Below, in pieces: positions 32,279 to 35,975 of a stretch of DNA of 35,975 nt. The position numbers and the translations under genes were made by a program. The notes beneath the pieces are model-generated. The model saw nothing but the letters and a program-made list of their open reading frames with translations, did no database searches and was not told where the DNA came from. The DNA comes from PNAI01 sp964575715. Lineage in GTDB: Bacteria > Pseudomonadota > Alphaproteobacteria > Rhizobiales > Xanthobacteraceae. The stretch lies in the NCBI GenBank assembly GCA_964575715.1, contig CAZNSG010000210.1, positions 1 to 35,975 of the forward strand. The letters are read 5' to 3'. Numbering within the stretch: the stretch's first letter is position 1; each line of letters starts with the position of its first letter.

Positions 32279-33748
32279 TTATCCCTTTTCGCCGAAATCC
32301 GGGATCGCGACGTCGTCGAGCAGACGATCGACCGTTGCGTGGAACTGCTCCCAGGGCGCTTCGCGGTCGTTCTGATTGCGCACGACCATGGAATTACCGG
32401 CATAAAATTTCTCGTAGAGCATGTGCCGCCCGGCGAACTCCGAGCCGACCAGATCCCAGGCCAGCTTGTAGAGCTTGATTCGCGGCAAGGCCGCCATGGC
32501 AGGCGTCGCCCACCAGCGCTCGAAGCGCGAGCGCAGATCGGAGTCGGACAACACATCGACGCTCGCCGGCATCTGCAGCGGGATACCGCCCAAAAGCGTG
32601 CGCAAGCTGTCGATGATCTCGCTGTGATGCTCTTGGCACCAGTTGAGCGCTGCGTACATGTAGCGGCGGTTGGGTGTCGCATAGCCATCCGGCCATGATT
32701 CCCAAGCCTCGAGCTGACCATTGACCATCGCACCGATCGTGGCTTCGAGCGCCGCGAGGCGGCCCAGAGTCTCGCGCACGGCCGGTATCTTGTCGATCCC
32801 GTTGGCCTGGCAGATGCGGCTGGCGACGCCAACAAGCAGGCTCATCTTGGCCCAGAACCGCACGTTCGACTGATGGTTGGCGTAGCAGTTCGCGGGCGTC
32901 TCGATGTAAATTCGCCGCGACCAGGCGCCGTTATTGTGCAGGAACACACGCTCCCACGGCACCTTGACCCGCTCGCAGACCAGCACGCTGTCGGTTTCGT
33001 CAAAACGATAAGAGAGCGGATAGTCGGCTTCGTTGACGACATTGCGCTCATAGGGCGCGCGCGACCAGAGCGAAATGCCCGGGGTATTGAGCGGCAATGC
33101 GCAGGTGATGCTCTCGCATTTGAACTTCTCGTCGATGGGCGTGAGATTGCCGATCCAGACTTCATCGGCGAACACGGCGCCGGTCGCCAGCATCTTCATG
33201 CCGGAGATCACGACTCCGCTGTCGTCCTCGTCAATGACCTGCAGGCTTGGATCGTCGCGCTCCTGGCCCGGGAACAGCTCGCGGCTACGCAAGCCGGTCG
33301 GCGGAATCACCGCAAAACAGAGATAGAGATCATTCTTGCGGACGTAATCGTAGTAACGCAGCAGATTCTGGCCGAAACCTGGGCGCAAATCGTCGAGCAC
33401 CGACGGTTTCATCGCAAGCCCCGTGACCATGCCGGCGACGTGATCGGGCGAGCGGCCAATCAGTCCGTAGGTCGCATCCGCAATCGCCTTGAGTGCCCGC
33501 ATGCGGCGAACCAGATCGTCGTGATTGCGGCAGCGCAACCAAAAGAGGCTGAAGCGCTCGCCAGCCTCCTCGTATGAGTAAAGATCGCGCGATGCCGGGT
33601 CGGCCTTGCGGTCGTAGAGATTGGCGATAGTGCGGGCGCCGTTGCGGAACGCCGGATGGCTGGTGACATCGGCGACCCGTTCGGCGCCAATATAGACCAC
33701 GCGCCCATCGCGCATGCGCTCGAGCTTAAGCTGTCCGGTTGCGAGCAC
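32279..33748 (-). CDS. 4-hydroxyphenylacetate 3-monooxygenase oxygenase component family (HpaB)
   Basis: 489 residues from GTG 33748; a TTG at 33751 is also possible since AGGAGAGGAA lies directly upstream of both. Acyl-CoA-dehydrogenase-like FADH2-dependent oxygenase with HpaB markers: SYEEAGERFSLFW, GRSPDHVAGMVTGLAM, FAVIPPTG, GVVISGMKMLATGAVFADEV, ADYPLSYRFDETDSVLV, PWERVF and HNNGAW. It would hydroxylate a phenol ortho to the existing OH, in the cytoplasm, with reduced flavin from a separate reductase. No HpaC reductase is adjacent, so it must borrow one. The exact phenol cannot be told. Confidence 0.92.
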   Translation of the reverse strand: MLATGQLKLERMRDGRVVYIGAERVADVTSHPAFRNGARTIANLYDRKADPASRDLYSYEEAGERFSLFWLRCRNHDDLVRRMRALKAIADATYGLIGRSPDHVAGMVTGLAMKPSVLDDLRPGFGQNLLRYYDYVRKNDLYLCFAVIPPTGLRSRELFPGQERDDPSLQVIDEDDSGVVISGMKMLATGAVFADEVWIGNLTPIDEKFKCESITCALPLNTPGISLWSRAPYERNVVNEADYPLSYRFDETDSVLVCERVKVPWERVFLHNNGAWSRRIYIETPANCYANHQSNVRFWAKMSLLVGVASRICQANGIDKIPAVRETLGRLAALEATIGAMVNGQLEAWESWPDGYATPNRRYMYAALNWCQEHHSEIIDSLRTLLGGIPLQMPASVDVLSDSDLRSRFERWWATPAMAALPRIKLYKLAWDLVGSEFAGRHMLYEKFYAGNSMVVRNQNDREAPWEQFHATVDRLLDDVAIPDFGEKG

Positions 33749-34306
33749 CAATTCCTCTCCTCAGGGAGTTGTCCGGCCTATCCCGGATGTTTGTCGAATT
33801 AGCACAAATCGTAGCGATTTTCTGGATTGCGCAGCCTGCATTGAGTTCTCATATCGCGGTTGCCAATCTCTGCAATTCTATCGTCAGGAGATTTTAGGAA
33901 TAAAGCCAAAACGCTGTTGAATGGTCCGTGCGCGACATCGGCGATGGGCGAAGGATTTCCGATGCTCGGGTTTTTCTCCCGCAAGTCGAAAAATTAACGT
34001 TTCGACTGCGGCCATTTTTGTTTCAGGTCATAATTGCAACTCTGCTGCTGTGCATACAAGCCTTTGAGGCCGTACTCGATTTCATTCAATTCAGCCTGAT
34101 TTTCTGCTCAATTCCTGCGGTGGTGCAAAGTCATAAAACTCCGATACGCCCACCCCCAGATTCCTCGAATGTTCCGCTCTTGGGGCTATCGGGTGACGCC
34201 CATTATCATCTGGCGGCGGTGGCATTCATGCTGTACTATTTTATTTCCAACCGGCCGGTTCAAGCGCTTGCTGGTTTATTGATGGTGTTCAGTGATCTGG
34301 TGAATT
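33749..34306. other. Intergenic region, no convincing gene
   Basis: AT-richer than its surroundings. A 135-residue plus-strand reading from GTG 33928 has a hydrophobic stretch, but it has no ribosome site, no recognisable family, and overlaps the next gene in another frame. The region presumably holds the divergent promoters of the monooxygenase (left) and the exported protein (right); I could not pick boxes with confidence. Confidence 0.5.
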
Positions 34307-35680
34307 ATGAAAATGTTCAAGTTTGCGTCTCGTAATTCCACTTCGACAAGCAACTCACTCCATAAGAACCGAATAGGATTCTGCACCATCTTAATTGCGG
34401 GCATGGTGCTTGCAACCTCTGTTCGCGCGCAAGATGGCCAAATCGCTAGCGCTGACGACACGGCGCGTTTTCTCGCGGGAATGCAGACATCGCCTAATTC
34501 ACCACTCGTCCAAATAGCGCAGGATCCAAACATACAAAAGCACGCCGCCTACTTTGATACCGCTTTTGGCAATGTTGAAAAAAACCAGCTGGCGAAAGTC
34601 CGCGCGTGGTCAGCCGCAAACCTGAACGCGCCGAAGCCGGTCATGTTTTACATGTTTGGCGGACCGGATTTTCTCTACGCAAACGCGTTCTTTCCGAATG
34701 CAACGACGTACGTGCTGAGCGGCCTCGAACCGGTCGGCCAGATTCCAGACATTATGAAATTGCCGCGCGCGTCGGTCGTGCAGGCACTCAGAAATATCCA
34801 GGGATCCCTTAGATCGGTTCTGACCTTGAGTTATTTCATAACGTCGCAGATGAGCTCGGATTTGAACGCCGGTCCCGTGAATGGGACTATGCCGATCCTG
34901 TATGTGTTTCTGGCGCGCTCGGGCAAAGTGATCCACGACGTAAGCTTGGTGCATCTCGACGAACAGGGCGTGTTGCACCCGGGCGAGGGATCCCGGCCGC
35001 TGGCCCCCGCGCGCGGAGTAAAAATCATCTTTTCCGATAAAGATGGCCCGCAGAAGACCTTATATTATTTTAGCACCAATCTCGCCGATGAACGCGGCAA
35101 GAGCATCGCACTTTTGCATTTCACCAAATCGCTCGGCCAGGGCGACAGTTTTGTAAAGAGCGCGTCATATCTTCTGCACAATGCCAATTTCTCTCAGGTG
35201 CGAAATTTCATCCTCGATAACAGCAACGTCATCCTTCAGGATGATACCGGCGTGCCGGCCAGGCTATTCGATACGGCCAAGTGGCAATTGAAACCATACG
35301 GCCGGTATGTAACCCCAATTCCTGTTTTCGAAGGGATGTGGCAGACGAAATTGAATGAGATTTATCAGAAAAATCGGCCGAGTCCGATTGACTTTGGGGT
35401 TGGCTATCGATGGCACTCCAATGAATCGAATCTATTGCTGGCGGTGAGAACTGCTGGTGCGCCGGAAGTGACGGCCGCAGTTTCACAAGTGGCCGCTCCT
35501 CGTCAGCAAGAGACGGCCCCCCGTCAGCAAGCGGCGGCTCCGCGTCAGCAAGAGGCTGCGATCGTGAGGCAGCAGCCAGACTATCGCGATCGTCCGGGCA
35601 CAAGAGCCGAAAACGAGCCGTTCCGTGGCCCGCCTATGCCATTTCCCATCTTTCCATTCTTTCTGTTCATGCCGCCCTGA
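34307..35680 (+). CDS. Exported protein of unknown function with Pro/Gln repeat tail
   Basis: 457 residues. After a short basic N-terminus, residues ~24-41 form a signal segment (GFCTILIAGMVLATSVRA, cleavage before QDG). The body has MFYMFGGPDFLYANAFFPNA, TYVLSGLEPVGQIPD, TPIPVFEGMWQTKLNEIY and FGVGYRWHSNESNLLLAVR; I have seen the GPDFLYA..FFP..TTYVLxGLEPVG pattern in uncharacterised secreted bacterial proteins but know no function. The tail holds three 7-residue repeats (APRQQET, APRQQAA, APRQQEA, DNA 35494-35556) and ends in a Pro/Phe-rich segment (PMPFPIFPFFLFMPP). Two ATGs (34307, 34313) compete as start. Confidence 0.82.
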   Translation: MKMFKFASRNSTSTSNSLHKNRIGFCTILIAGMVLATSVRAQDGQIASADDTARFLAGMQTSPNSPLVQIAQDPNIQKHAAYFDTAFGNVEKNQLAKVRAWSAANLNAPKPVMFYMFGGPDFLYANAFFPNATTYVLSGLEPVGQIPDIMKLPRASVVQALRNIQGSLRSVLTLSYFITSQMSSDLNAGPVNGTMPILYVFLARSGKVIHDVSLVHLDEQGVLHPGEGSRPLAPARGVKIIFSDKDGPQKTLYYFSTNLADERGKSIALLHFTKSLGQGDSFVKSASYLLHNANFSQVRNFILDNSNVILQDDTGVPARLFDTAKWQLKPYGRYVTPIPVFEGMWQTKLNEIYQKNRPSPIDFGVGYRWHSNESNLLLAVRTAGAPEVTAAVSQVAAPRQQETAPRQQAAAPRQQEAAIVRQQPDYRDRPGTRAENEPFRGPPMPFPIFPFFLFMPP

Positions 35681-35975
35681 TATAAGTCCCGAGGCCGAGC
35701 GCGCGGATATAGTCAGTTTGCATCGGTGCCGAGAAATGACGCGCGCGGACCGGTTGATTTATTTTTGCCGTGAATTCTTGTGTTTATCGGCAAATTGCAT
35801 GTCATCGGTACGGCGATCATGACGGGCTGGCTGGGGCGCCAGCAGCCATATTACAACAATAACATGATATATTTCAATATCTTATCTAAATATGATAAAC
35901 GCAGATACCGACAAAAATACCGCCAATTTTGGTCGCTGACGGGGAGGGAGCTGAGCCTCTGGAAACACCCCAACC
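35681..35975. other. Window end, AT-rich, no gene seen
   Basis: After the exported-protein gene the sequence turns AT-rich, especially 35850-35930. No open frame with a sensible start, RNA gene or repeat was recognised. It may be a promoter region for a gene beyond the window. Confidence 0.4.

Noticed and set aside
32119..32835. 238-residue minus-strand frame overlapping the HpaB gene end
   Set aside because: It is a different frame of the HpaB coding region with Arg/Ser-rich composition typical of shadow frames.
33928..34335. 135-residue plus-strand frame with a hydrophobic stretch
   Set aside because: GTG start with no ribosome site, no recognisable family, and overlap with the start of a better supported gene in another frame.

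Overview
The window looks like chromosomal DNA of a GC-rich alphaproteobacterium of the Hyphomicrobiales (Bradyrhizobium / Rhodopseudomonas / Xanthobacteraceae type). The basis is the gene families (Bug/TctC solute-binding protein, Mo-hydroxylase of the CoxM-S-L order, CcmF-CcmH pair, amidohydrolase_2 clade with a DVFxHFMP start, TrpB2) and the many palindromic intergenic repeats of a kind common in that group. Genus is inferred from style, not proven. No rRNA, tRNA or CRISPR array was seen.

Layout. (1) 1-5310, minus strand: a heavy-metal-type RND efflux operon with two permeases (5310-2182, and one running off the left edge from 1652) and a very short adaptor-like protein between them. (2) 5311-9001: an AT-richer mosaic holding a tandem repeat array, a truncated third RND permease, a membrane-anchored protein of unknown function, and C-terminal remnants of IS66- and IS5-type transposases around a GH5 glycosidase. 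(3) 9002-14368: cell-surface polysaccharide genes in mixed orientation (WecG/TagA-type glycosyltransferase, NodB-type deacetylase, ATP-grasp protein, GT4 glycosyltransferase), separated by degraded palindromic repeats. (4) 14630-20634: small-molecule metabolism, with TrpB-like PLP enzyme, a nitrilase-fold protein lacking the catalytic Cys, dienelactone hydrolase, amidohydrolase and a Bug-family binding protein. (5) 20839-24252, plus strand: a compact run of aldolase, two small membrane proteins, a ferric-reductase-like membrane protein fused to a Rieske domain, and a second Rieske domain fused to a flavodoxin-like reductase. (6) 24456-29505, minus strand: a molybdenum hydroxylase (FAD, 2Fe-2S and Mo subunits) with a second amidohydrolase. 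(7) 29681-33751, minus strand: ccmH, ccmF and an HpaB-type flavin monooxygenase. (8) 34307-35680: an exported protein of unknown function.

Three things stand out. First, region 5 resembles an unnamed membrane electron-transfer module with two Rieske proteins predicted on the cytoplasmic side. Second, several proteins keep their fold signature but have changed key residues: RND permease A (TM4 Asp to His), the nitrilase-like protein (Cys to Ala), the ATP-grasp protein (two acidic positions lost) and both amidohydrolases (one metal-ligand His each). Third, a family of nested palindromes keeps self-complementarity while its arm sequences vary between copies, and a related palindrome lies in frame inside the Mo-hydroxylase large subunit gene.

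All family calls come from reading translations; no database search was possible. Comparisons with canonical motifs are from memory of the families.
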